Part shown: positions 8,975-16,049 of the stretch, one piece after another
How the letters are laid out: each line of letters opens with the position of its first letter
Position numbering within the stretch: position 1 is the first letter of the stretch
DNA from: Lachnospiraceae bacterium
GTDB lineage: Bacteria > Bacillota > Clostridia > Lachnospirales > Lachnospiraceae
Assembly (NCBI GenBank): GCA_910574885.1
Contig: CAJTDD010000005.1
Location: forward strand, 242,165 to 306,164
Length of the DNA stretch: 64,000 nucleotides
Reading direction: 5' to 3'
Notes under the pieces: generated by a model
What the model was told of the DNA's origin: nothing
The model's database searches: none
Seen by the model: only the letters and a program-made list of their open reading frames with translations
Position numbers and translations under genes: made by a program

Positions 8975-9349
8975 ATGGATAAGAATAGGATAGAAATATT
9001 ATTTAGTGAACGAAAGAAGGTTGGAATAAACCTATTTGAGATTATGAAAGAGCAAGGCTATACAAAGATTTCATTTTCAAAAAGAGTAAATATCAGCCGC
9101 CCGACACTTAATCATTTGTTTGAAGGGGAAATCAGCAGTATCACCACATTTGAAAAGTACCTGCGTCGGATACAGGATGTTTTGCAGGTTGAGGAGCAGG
9201 ATTTGATGAGTGAGAGAAGGACGGCAAGAGAGGGATTGCAGGCGGTATTTTCCTGTAATGAACCGAAGGATTATCACCCTGGGGAAAAAGAGCGGGAGAT
9301 GTTTGAGGTACTGGGAGACTTGATTAATCTTTGTGATTTTTATTATTAG
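8975..9349 (+). CDS. XRE-family helix-turn-helix regulator
   Basis: A 124-aa protein. I place the start at ATG 8975, 4 nt after AAAGGAG; an in-frame GTG at 8957 would put that site inside the gene. Residues about 25-70 form a HTH of the Cro/C1 type (YTKISFSKRVNISRPTLNHL). The C-terminal half is acidic and unfamiliar. It opens a three-gene operon with an ImmA/IrrE metallopeptidase 18 bp later. In phage and conjugative elements such pairs work as repressor plus repressor-cleaving protease, so a self-regulated stress switch is likely (inference). Confidence 0.8.
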   Translation: MDKNRIEILFSERKKVGINLFEIMKEQGYTKISFSKRVNISRPTLNHLFEGEISSITTFEKYLRRIQDVLQVEEQDLMSERRTAREGLQAVFSCNEPKDYHPGEKEREMFEVLGDLINLCDFYY

Positions 9350-9367
9350 GTTTTAGGAGGTGAATGG

Positions 9368-10189
9368 ATGGCAGACTATATTACGTCAGATAATCTTAAT
9401 GAGATTGTTGAGCAGAATATAGAGATTAAGGGAGAGATAAACAATAAATTATTATTTTTTTTGGAACGGTATAATGTAAGGGAAGGAATTAAGTCGGAAG
9501 AAAAACTTGCTTTTAAAATCTTGAAACAACATGGGTTAATCCAGATGCCGATTGAAAATCAGCATTGGTGCGGAGCGATTTACCGTGTAGGAGATAAGAG
9601 AGTTCCTGTTATTAATACGGCGCTGCCGCGGATGAATCAATTTTTTGCCGCATGGCATGAATTGTATCACCTTATGTTTGAAGGGGATGGGAATGAAGAA
9701 GTATATCAGGTTTCAGCAGATTTGAATCGAACTGAGCGAAAAGCAGATTATTTTGCGGCGAAGGCTTTGGTGGGAAATGTTTATAATACTTATATTGAAT
9801 TAAAGAATATGGAGTTTATGGATAAGATTGCAGTGTGTATGGATATTTACCAGGTGCCGTATAAAGCGATATTGATTGAATTATATGAAGAAGCTATGCT
9901 TGCAGATAATCGGAAACTGCAAGGACTTATTATGGATTATTTTGACCGGAGGGATGAGGACTGGAATATGCGCTTTCAACAGCTTGGTCTGGATGAAGAA
10001 CTGGTTACACCTTCGTATATTGTTAACTTTGGATATTTGGAAGATAAGATTAATGAAAAAAGAGCTGAAGAACCGGAAGTATCTGCCCATGAATTGAATT
10101 GGCAGTATCTGAGGGAACTTAAAGAAAGGGTTAAAAATACTATGTACGGAGGAGCAATACGAGATGAAAGAGGAAAAAAGCAGGCGTAA
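9368..10189 (+). CDS. ImmA/IrrE-family metallopeptidase
   Basis: A 273-aa protein with the zinc-peptidase motif WHELYHLMF near residue 97 and the downstream acidic helix ERKADYFAAKALV around 120-133, which supplies the third ligand in ImmA/IrrE enzymes. No signal peptide: it acts in the cytoplasm. Family members cleave XRE-type repressors, and the preceding gene encodes one, so that protein is the obvious substrate. The remaining 140 residues are helical and hydrophilic. Ribosome site TTAGGAGGTG is excellent. The last 26 nt overlap the start of the third gene, a mark of translational coupling. Confidence 0.85.
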   Translation: MADYITSDNLNEIVEQNIEIKGEINNKLLFFLERYNVREGIKSEEKLAFKILKQHGLIQMPIENQHWCGAIYRVGDKRVPVINTALPRMNQFFAAWHELYHLMFEGDGNEEVYQVSADLNRTERKADYFAAKALVGNVYNTYIELKNMEFMDKIAVCMDIYQVPYKAILIELYEEAMLADNRKLQGLIMDYFDRRDEDWNMRFQQLGLDEELVTPSYIVNFGYLEDKINEKRAEEPEVSAHELNWQYLRELKERVKNTMYGGAIRDERGKKQA

Positions 10190-10472
10190 AGTTGCAATAT
10201 TGGATAATTGTGAGATTGATACATTATATCGGCTAAAAGAAGAGAACATACCAGTGGAGTTAGCCCTAGACACTATTTTAAAAGAATTGTATGAAAAAAA
10301 TATTATAGAGATTAAAAGAATTAATAAACTAATTGATTGTGTTCGGAGTGAACGTAAGGTTATATACTTTATAAAGAAAAAAGATTCTAGCAGCGAACTT
10401 AGAATGGAAGTTATAGATAATAATAAAATCAGAGAATTGCTGTATTCTTCTGATTGCGAGATAATTTGGTGA
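10164..10472 (+). CDS. Small unknown protein, third gene of the XRE/ImmA operon
   Basis: A 102-aa acidic/basic mixed protein beginning MKEEKSRRKVAILDNCEIDT. Its start overlaps the end of the ImmA gene by 26 nt, after a GGAGGAG site, so it belongs to the operon. I do not recognise a family. The opening beta strand with a buried Asp (VAILDNCEID) recalls the first strand of PIN-like nucleases, but the rest of that fold is not visible, and no other catalytic motif is seen. Possible roles are a toxin, a target or a modulator of the protease pair; none is shown by the sequence. Confidence 0.65.
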   Translation: MKEEKSRRKVAILDNCEIDTLYRLKEENIPVELALDTILKELYEKNIIEIKRINKLIDCVRSERKVIYFIKKKDSSSELRMEVIDNNKIRELLYSSDCEIIW

Positions 10473-10540
10473 TGGAACACCTTTAAGGATGAAGACAAGA
10501 GCGATGGATATCGACTACTAATATATATGATATTGAATAT

Positions 10541-10582
10541 AGCTATTGTGGAAATATGTTATTTCCCAATAGCTTTTTTAGT
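10541..10582 (+). terminator. Terminator of the XRE/ImmA operon
   Basis: AGCTATTGTGGAAAT / ATTTCCCAATAGCT hairpin (one mismatch, 5-nt loop) followed by six T residues, about 70 bp after the last stop. Confidence 0.85.
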
Positions 10583-10589
10583 TTTTATA

Positions 10590-10618
10590 TTGACTTTTTT
10601 CTGTTATGTCAATATAAT
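10590..10618 (+). promoter_or_regulatory. Promoter of the dihydrouridine synthase gene
   Basis: TTGACT (10590-10595), 17-nt spacer, TATAAT (10613-10618), 44 bp before the start codon. Confidence 0.75.
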
Positions 10619-10661
10619 TGGACTCAGTTTTCAGTTCATTTGACAAAGAGAGGAATGGGAG

Positions 10662-11594
10662 ATGCAGTACTACCTTGCCCCATTAGAGGGGATTACGACA
10701 CGGATATACCGGAAGGTATACCACGAATGCTTTACGCCCATGGATAAATATTTCACTCCGTTCTTATCGCCCCATTCCAAGAAGGGGTTCTCGGCAAAGG
10801 AAAAGGCTGAGATTTTGCCGGAGAATAACCGTGGAATGCGTCTGGTTCCGCAGATATTGACGAACAAAGCCAAGGATTTCCTGCAAACGGAAGAAAAACT
10901 TGCTGATTACGGTTATGATGAGATTAACCTGAATCTGGGATGCCCGTCGAAAACGGTGGTGTCAAAAGGGCGGGGTTCGGGATTCCTGGCGAATCCAGAA
11001 GAGCTTGACCGGTTTCTGGATGAAATATTTTCTGGGACGAAAGCGCAGATATCCATTAAGACCAGAATCGGGAGGGATGACCCGGAAGAATTTCATAGGC
11101 TGCTTGGCATCTATAACCAGTATCCTCTAAAGGAGCTGATTATCCATCCAAGGGTTCAGAAGGATTTTTATAAGAATAAACCGAATCTGGAGGTATTCGG
11201 GGAGGCGGCGAAGGCAAACGTCTGTCCTTTGTGCTACAATGGGGATATTTGCACGAGAGCGGATGCGGCGGCGATAGAAGAACGGTTTCCGGAAGTGACG
11301 GCTTGCATGGTCGGGAGGGGAATCATTGCAAATCCCGGGCTTCTGGGCGAGATTCAGGGACGGGGGAAAACGAGCCGGGAACAGCTTCGCAGGTTCCATG
11401 ACCGATTATATGAAGAATACCGAAGCCTTAATATGGGGGATAAGAACGTGCTGTTCAAGATGAAAGAGGTTTGGTGCTATCTGGGGCAGTCTTTTCTGGG
11501 ATGTGAGAAGCAGTTGAAACGGATTAAGAAGGCTGAGAAGACGGACAGGTATGAGGAAGCTGTGGACAGGTGCTTTGAAGGGGAGCAGACATAA
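10662..11594 (+). CDS. tRNA-dihydrouridine synthase (Dus family)
   Basis: A 310-aa FMN-dependent enzyme that reduces uridines of tRNA D-loops with NADPH. The TIM-barrel landmarks are present: the N-terminal APLEGITTRIYR strand (residues 6-17), the catalytic-cysteine loop INLNLGCPSKTVVSKGRGSG (about 89-108, Cys at about 95), KTRIG (about 130) and the phosphate-binding end MVGRGIIANPGL (about 206-217). The usual VHGRT segment reads IIHPRVQKDFY, a form seen in shorter Firmicute paralogues. It stands alone between a promoter and the XRE-cupin gene. Which uridine it modifies cannot be told. Confidence 0.9.
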   Translation: MQYYLAPLEGITTRIYRKVYHECFTPMDKYFTPFLSPHSKKGFSAKEKAEILPENNRGMRLVPQILTNKAKDFLQTEEKLADYGYDEINLNLGCPSKTVVSKGRGSGFLANPEELDRFLDEIFSGTKAQISIKTRIGRDDPEEFHRLLGIYNQYPLKELIIHPRVQKDFYKNKPNLEVFGEAAKANVCPLCYNGDICTRADAAAIEERFPEVTACMVGRGIIANPGLLGEIQGRGKTSREQLRRFHDRLYEEYRSLNMGDKNVLFKMKEVWCYLGQSFLGCEKQLKRIKKAEKTDRYEEAVDRCFEGEQT

Positions 11595-11602
11595 ATTATG
11601 TC

Positions 11603-11631
11603 TTTACATTTTTCATGCTATGCAATATAAT
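11603..11631 (+). promoter_or_regulatory. Promoter of the XRE-cupin gene
   Basis: TTTACA (11603-11608), 17-nt spacer, TATAAT (11626-11631). Confidence 0.75.
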
Positions 11632-11675
11632 AGAAAAAAATTCTATATACAGGAATTTTTAAGGAGGAATCCTTT

Positions 11676-12227
11676 GTGGAACACTTGAATCAAATCATTG
11701 CGGGTAATCTAAAGGAGATTCGGAAGCGTAAAGAATTAAGCCTGGAGCAGGTGTCGGTACTGACGTCCATCAGCAAGAGCATGCTGAGCCAGTTGGAGCG
11801 GGGAGAGGTCAATCCTACGATATCAACGGTCTATAAGCTGTCCCTTGGGTTAAAGGTTCCTGTGACGGCGTTTACCGCCGACAAGCCGAAACCATTTTCA
11901 CAGACGGGCAAGGCTCTGGTGACGCCTCTTGTGGGCGATGAGGGAAGGTACAGGCTGTTCCCAATCTTTGAATTCCGGGAGGGCCAGGATTTTGAGATTT
12001 TCGATCTGGAGTTCGACGAAGGAGGCACGATGCGGGGGCATTTGCAGATGCATGGGACCAGGGAGTTCATTACCGTGTATTCGGGCGAGCTGACGATTCT
12101 CTTTGAGGACAGGGAGTATGTGCTGAAAGCAGGGGATTCTGCCGCATATAATGCATATGACGATTATGTATACAAGAATACGGGAAAAGGAATGGTAACT
12201 GCGTGTATCGTAGTCCATTATCCGTAA
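11676..12227 (+). CDS. XRE-family regulator with C-terminal cupin domain
   Basis: A 183-aa protein starting at GTG 11676, 8 nt after AAGGAGG. Residues about 8-65 are a HTH (LSLEQVSVLTSISKSMLSQL then ERGEVNPTISTVYKLSLGL). Residues about 105-180 are a small beta-barrel cupin (GHLQMHGTREFITVYSGELT). This two-part plan is common in regulators of amino-acid, polyamine or antibiotic-response genes, where the cupin binds a small effector. It is separated by 21 bp from the aminoacyl-tRNA deacylase gene and probably shares its transcript. The effector is unknown. Confidence 0.88.
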   Translation: MEHLNQIIAGNLKEIRKRKELSLEQVSVLTSISKSMLSQLERGEVNPTISTVYKLSLGLKVPVTAFTADKPKPFSQTGKALVTPLVGDEGRYRLFPIFEFREGQDFEIFDLEFDEGGTMRGHLQMHGTREFITVYSGELTILFEDREYVLKAGDSAAYNAYDDYVYKNTGKGMVTACIVVHYP

Positions 12228-12248
12228 CAGAAAGGAGATATTTGCAAG

Positions 12249-12740
12249 ATGGAAGACCAGAAGCAGCGCGTGTATGACGCATTGGACAAGTTGAAGATTA
12301 AGTATGAGGTCGTAGAGCATGAACCGGTACATACGATGGAGGATATGGACAGGCTTGGACTGCCGGAGAAGGGGACGCTTTGCAAGAATTTGTTCTTGCG
12401 GGATTCAAAGGGAAAGAGGCATTTCCTTGTGACCTGTGAGGAGAGCAAGAAGGTGGATCTGAAAGCCCTTGGCAGACAGCTTGGCGGCGGGAACCTAAGT
12501 TTTGCTTCCGAAGACAGACTGGAGAAGTATCTGGGGTTAAAGCAGGGCAGCGTGTCTCCCTTCGGGCTGATGAACGATACGGAGCATGCCGTAGAGTTTT
12601 TTATTGACAAGGATCTGAGCAGATGTAAGAGCCTTGGAATCCATCCTCTGGAGAATACGGCGACCGTATTCCTTTCTTTTAAGGATTTGGATAAGTTCTT
12701 ATGGGACTTGGATGTGGATGTGGTGAAGGTTAAGCTGTAG
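12249..12740 (+). CDS. YbaK/ProX-type aminoacyl-tRNA deacylase
   Basis: A 163-aa single-domain protein of the INS/YbaK editing family, which hydrolyses mischarged tRNA such as Ala-tRNA(Pro). Visible signatures are the early HEPVHTMEDM segment (about 24-33), KNLFLRDSKGKRHFLVTCEE (about 47-66), the lysine in KKVDLK (about 68-73), and GSVSPFGLMND near 100-110, the conserved substrate-loop motif of the PrdX/ProXp-ala group. It works in the cytoplasm in trans to prolyl-tRNA synthetase. Linked to the upstream XRE-cupin regulator. Confidence in the family is high; specificity for proline tRNA is inferred. Confidence 0.87.
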   Translation: MEDQKQRVYDALDKLKIKYEVVEHEPVHTMEDMDRLGLPEKGTLCKNLFLRDSKGKRHFLVTCEESKKVDLKALGRQLGGGNLSFASEDRLEKYLGLKQGSVSPFGLMNDTEHAVEFFIDKDLSRCKSLGIHPLENTATVFLSFKDLDKFLWDLDVDVVKVKL

Positions 12741-12853
12741 TTCGTTCTTTTGTATCTGTACCGGCCAGGCTATTTTGATTAGGCTGGCTGGTATCATTGT
12801 TCGGTTTATCTGGTTAATTTCCCTTATTGGCTTTTGCTTAGGAGTTTTGCGGT

Positions 12854-13450
12854 ATGATAAAGAAGTTACATGACAAGGATATCCGGGAACCATTGTTTGA
12901 TTTCCTGGAAGAATACTATGGGAAGATTCGGATTATTGAGGAAAAACAGATAGGAAGGTCGCGGGCGGATATTATGATGGTGATGACAGAAGCCGTTGCC
13001 GGGATCGAGATTAAAAGTGATGCGGATACTTATACACGGCTAAAGCGGCAGGTACGGGATTATGACAGGTATTTTGACTGTAATTATGTGGTTGCCGGAG
13101 GGAGCCATGGGCTGCACATCAGGGAGCATGTGCCTGAGTGGTGGGGGATTATTACGGCTGAGTGGGTGGAAGGCACGGTGGATTTCTATCTGCTGCGTGA
13201 AGCGAAAGAGAATCCTAAGGCAGAGCAGAAGCGGAAACTTTCGCTTCTGTGGAGGCCGGAGCTTGCCCACATTCAGGAGATAAATGGGCTTGCGCGGTAT
13301 CGGCAGAAAAGTAAGGTATTTGTCATTGAGAAGATACTTTTAAAGGTTCCGGAGGATGTGCTTAGGAAGCAGGTCAGTAATGAATTGTTCGAGCGGGATT
13401 ATACGGAGATTGGGGATACAATCCGGGGGTTCAAGGAGGGAAAGAGATGA
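12854..13450 (+). CDS. sce7726-family, PD-(D/E)XK-like protein
   Basis: A 198-aa protein. The N-terminal half carries RSRADIMMV followed by AGIEIKSDADT (about 35-60), the D ... E-x-K arrangement of PD-(D/E)XK nuclease-like folds, then a conserved RLKRQVRDYDRYFDCNYVVAG stretch. This pattern matches the proteins annotated as sce7726 family. The C-terminal part (about 140-198) is basic and helical. Its last four bases overlap the start of a HTH gene (ATGA), so the two form a pair. Mobile-element and defence genes often carry such nuclease-HTH pairs; the actual activity is unknown. Confidence 0.65.
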   Translation: MIKKLHDKDIREPLFDFLEEYYGKIRIIEEKQIGRSRADIMMVMTEAVAGIEIKSDADTYTRLKRQVRDYDRYFDCNYVVAGGSHGLHIREHVPEWWGIITAEWVEGTVDFYLLREAKENPKAEQKRKLSLLWRPELAHIQEINGLARYRQKSKVFVIEKILLKVPEDVLRKQVSNELFERDYTEIGDTIRGFKEGKR

Positions 13451-13779
13451 GATATCCTGTAATCAGCATGGAAAAGACAGGGAAGAGAATCCGTGAAATC
13501 TGTGAAAGGCAGGGGATTTGTGCGAGAGAGATTCAGGAATATATGGGTTTTTCGGCCGCGCAGTCTGTGTATGACTGGTTCCGTGGGAAGAATTTGCCTT
13601 CTGTGGATAATCTGTATGCGCTGTCAAGGCTTTTGAAGGTCACGATGGAGACGCTGGTGGTGGCTTCGGACCAGGAGGAAGCGTGGGGAGTATGTGAAAT
13701 TGCGGTTCTGCCCCGAATGGACAGACATAAGATTGTGGTGAAGTATAGGGAGCTGCTTTGGGGTCCGGGTGTTTCATAG
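13447..13779 (+). CDS. Small HTH (XRE-type) protein paired with the sce7726-like gene
   Basis: A 110-aa protein, translationally coupled (ATGA) to the previous gene. Residues about 10-70 form a HTH: KRIREICERQGICAREIQEY, then FSAAQSVYDWFRGKNLPS and a final helix LYALSRLLKV. The AQSVYDWFRG form is that of a small repressor family frequent in Clostridia. The C-terminus is short and basic. It may repress its own operon or guide the nuclease-like partner; neither is shown. Confidence 0.7.
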   Translation: MRYPVISMEKTGKRIREICERQGICAREIQEYMGFSAAQSVYDWFRGKNLPSVDNLYALSRLLKVTMETLVVASDQEEAWGVCEIAVLPRMDRHKIVVKYRELLWGPGVS

Positions 13780-13892
13780 AAGAAGGGTTTTGTCAATCAG
13801 TTTGTAACTGGATGCATCAGTTTGGATTTTCTGGTATTCTATGTTTAGGAAATGGTAAAGGCATTTCCTGATATACGAAAGAGAGTGGAGAG

Positions 13893-14060
13893 GCGGAAGA
13901 ATTCTTTTGACGAATGATGAATCGGAAGAATTCTCCGGAAGAAACGTATTTAGAGATAAATGTCGCTGATGCAACGACATTCCTTACGGTGCTGTGATAA
14001 GCCGTGGCAGGATGGATTCCACGGGATAGGTTTGATAGAAGCTGATAGACCGTGTTTTTT
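13893..14060 (+). ncRNA. Hairpin-rich leader ahead of the PIN/NYN-like gene
   Basis: The 306-bp gap holds at least three consecutive hairpins: AGAATTCTT / AAGAATTCT (about 13896-13934, extended by CGG/CCG over one bulge), AATGTCG / CGACATT, and CCGTGG / CCACGG (about 14002-14024). No coding frame with a ribosome site is present. It may be a structured 5' leader or a small RNA. It matches no riboswitch class I can name. Confidence 0.35.
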
Positions 14061-14085
14061 CGTGGCGTTATGGCAGGCGGAGTAA

Positions 14086-14748
14086 GTGAGTGGCGATAGG
14101 ATGTACTTTATGATCGATTATGAGAATACAGGCGGTCAGGGACTCAGAGGAGCTGAGTATCTGGGAGCGGAAGATAAAGTAATCATTTTCTATAGCAAGA
14201 GCTGTGATAAGATTGAGTACGGATTGTTGAAGCTGATACTTGATTCCGGGAGCGGTCTGGAACTGTGCAGATTGGAAAGAAGTGGGAAGAACGCCTTGGA
14301 TTTTTATATCGCCTCGATGCTCGGAGAGATTTTTGGCGGCGGGTATCAGGGGAAGGCGGCAATCGTGAGCAGGGATCAGGGATTCAAGGCAGTGCAGGAG
14401 TACTGGAGAGAAAGAGCCTCGAAGAAAGGGGCGGTTGTGTTGAATTCAACCATAGGAGGGTGCATCCGTTCGGCAAATGAGGACAATGTCAGGACAAGGA
14501 CGGCAAGAGAAGGGTTAAAGCATGTTTCGATGGAAGCGGAAGTGGCAAGATACAGGGAAGAGGAGAGACTGCAAAAAAGGACGAAAGAGATCTTTCAGGA
14601 TACGAAGTATCAGGCGATGGAAGAACAGATGTGGGAACTTTTGAAGGAGAAGGAATCCAGGAAGAAGCTTTATGTGAATGCACTTAGGATATTCGGGAGA
14701 GAAGACGGATTGGAAGTGTACCGGAAGATACGGGAAGAGTTGTTGTGA
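14086..14748 (+). CDS. PIN/NYN-like domain protein
   Basis: A 220-aa protein. The first 130 residues have the alternating fold of PIN/NYN ribonucleases: FMIDYENTGGQGL with the first acidic cluster, VIIFYSKSCDKI, then NALDFYIASMLGEI with the buried Asp, and AAIVSRDQGFKAV, where a central Asp again sits at the active-site position. The C-terminal 90 residues are a long charged, coiled-coil-like helix. Probable metal-dependent RNA-acting protein, cytoplasmic. The start is uncertain: GTG 14086 has AGGCGGAG only 3 nt upstream, and ATG 14101 lacks a good site. A hairpin-rich leader lies directly upstream. Confidence 0.7.
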   Translation: MSGDRMYFMIDYENTGGQGLRGAEYLGAEDKVIIFYSKSCDKIEYGLLKLILDSGSGLELCRLERSGKNALDFYIASMLGEIFGGGYQGKAAIVSRDQGFKAVQEYWRERASKKGAVVLNSTIGGCIRSANEDNVRTRTAREGLKHVSMEAEVARYREEERLQKRTKEIFQDTKYQAMEEQMWELLKEKESRKKLYVNALRIFGREDGLEVYRKIREELL

Positions 14749-14768
14749 CTTGGATGAAAAGGCGTGAG

Positions 14769-14810
14769 AAAAGATGTGGCAGTGCGGGAATGGGCTGCTG
14801 CATCTTTTTT
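14769..14810 (+). terminator. Terminator after the PIN/NYN-like gene
   Basis: AAAAGATG-tg-GCAG / CTGC-tg-CATCTTTT hairpin followed by T residues, about 20 bp after the stop. Confidence 0.8.
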
Positions 14811-14929
14811 GAGATTTGTATTTTTGTTCAGTTATTGTAATATTTAATATTTTTTTAATTGCATGTTCCATAAATGAGAAGTAGAATGAATAAAGTATAC
14901 GGTAATACATTCAACAGAGGAAAGAGAGG

Positions 14930-15895
14930 ATGGATATGGAACAGCAATACAGGCAGGTTCCCCCGATGCAGCCGGAGAGCTACGGTAAGCGCGTCTGGCA
15001 TTTATGGGGACCGATTTTGATAAAATGGGCAGTTGGGATTGGAGTCAGCATGATTGCCATGGGTGTATTGAGCATGGTCTATGTGATGGCAGATCAGGAG
15101 GCTGCCATGATAGCGATGCAGAGTGAAGAGAAGATGATGGAATTGTATGATAAGATTTTGAATCAATACCTGAATGCTTCCACGCTGATTGAGGGCGTTG
15201 CTGCACTGATTACGATTCCAATCATGCTTTGGTTCTTCCACTCGGACAGGGTAAAGGAGAGGAAGAGAGGGGTTATCCCTAATAGGAAAGCGCCTCTCTG
15301 GAAATATACGGTGGGATTGCTTATGGCATTGGCTCTGAGTCTTGGGCTTAATAATCTGATTCTGATAGGGAATCTGTCGGAGATGAGCGAATCCTATCAG
15401 GCGACGATGGAGGCTTTCTATTCGTCTCCGCTTGTTGTCCAGATTGTTGTGCTGGCGGTTCTGGTGCCGATGAGCGAGGAATTGGTATTCCGGGGACTGC
15501 TCTTTAAGCGGCTGCGTGAGCGTGCGACTTATATGCAGGCGGCATTATACTCTGCCGTGGTATTCGGATTGATGCATGTGAATATGGTGCAGATGCTCTA
15601 CGGATTTATTTTAGGTATGATGCTGGCATATCTCTACGAAAAGTATGGCTCTGTCAAGGCTCCGATTGCGGCGCATATGGCTATGAATTTATTGTCCGTA
15701 TTGGCGACGGAGTATAAGCTGCTTGACTGGTTGATGGAAGACAAGATGCGGATGGGGATTGTGACGGTCGCCTGTGCATTTGTCGCATCTACGATGTTTG
15801 TGTTGGTTCAGAGGATTGAAGAGAAGCCGGATGTGCCAAGTGCATCCGAGGGGAAGGAGAATCTGGTTTCTCATTGTACAATGGATGGGGAATAA
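14930..15895 (+). CDS. CPBP-family intramembrane metalloprotease
   Basis: A 321-aa integral membrane protein with about eight hydrophobic spans. The Abi/CAAX-protease signature is clear: SEELVFRGLLFKRLRER (EExxxR, about 182-198), then GLMHVNMVQMLYGFILGMML (second motif with His), and IAAHMAMNLLSV (third His, with Asn). The family cleaves in the membrane plane and includes bacteriocin-immunity and prenyl-protein proteases. N-terminal 25 residues are soluble and Pro/Gln-rich, and the last 30 are a charged cytoplasmic tail. ATG at 14930 follows AGAGGAAAGAGAGG. Stands alone; substrate unknown. Confidence 0.88.
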   Translation: MDMEQQYRQVPPMQPESYGKRVWHLWGPILIKWAVGIGVSMIAMGVLSMVYVMADQEAAMIAMQSEEKMMELYDKILNQYLNASTLIEGVAALITIPIMLWFFHSDRVKERKRGVIPNRKAPLWKYTVGLLMALALSLGLNNLILIGNLSEMSESYQATMEAFYSSPLVVQIVVLAVLVPMSEELVFRGLLFKRLRERATYMQAALYSAVVFGLMHVNMVQMLYGFILGMMLAYLYEKYGSVKAPIAAHMAMNLLSVLATEYKLLDWLMEDKMRMGIVTVACAFVASTMFVLVQRIEEKPDVPSASEGKENLVSHCTMDGE

Positions 15896-15985
15896 GTGGT
15901 GTAGAGCAGATTTCGCGCATTTAAAGCCTAAACGGGTGGACTTAAAGGCCGCGCGAGAAAGAGGACTATAAATTAAAAGACGGCA

Positions 15986-16035
15986 GGCGCCGCTCTCTCC
16001 AAAAATGATTATTAGATTTTGGAGAGAGCGGTGCC
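15986..16035. terminator. Bidirectional terminator between convergent genes
   Basis: A 19-bp stem (15986-16004 with 16017-16035, one G-T wobble): GGCGCCGCTCTCTCCAAAA, pairing to a TTTTGGAGAG... arm. A-tract before and T-tract within make it usable from both sides, serving the CPBP gene and the minus-strand symporter. Confidence 0.85.
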
Positions 16036-16049
16036 TTCTTTCAGCTATT

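Noticed and set aside
12759..12795. GCCAGG/CTGGC hairpin as terminator after the tRNA deacylase gene
   Set aside because: The stem is good but there is no T run, so I did not list it as a terminator.
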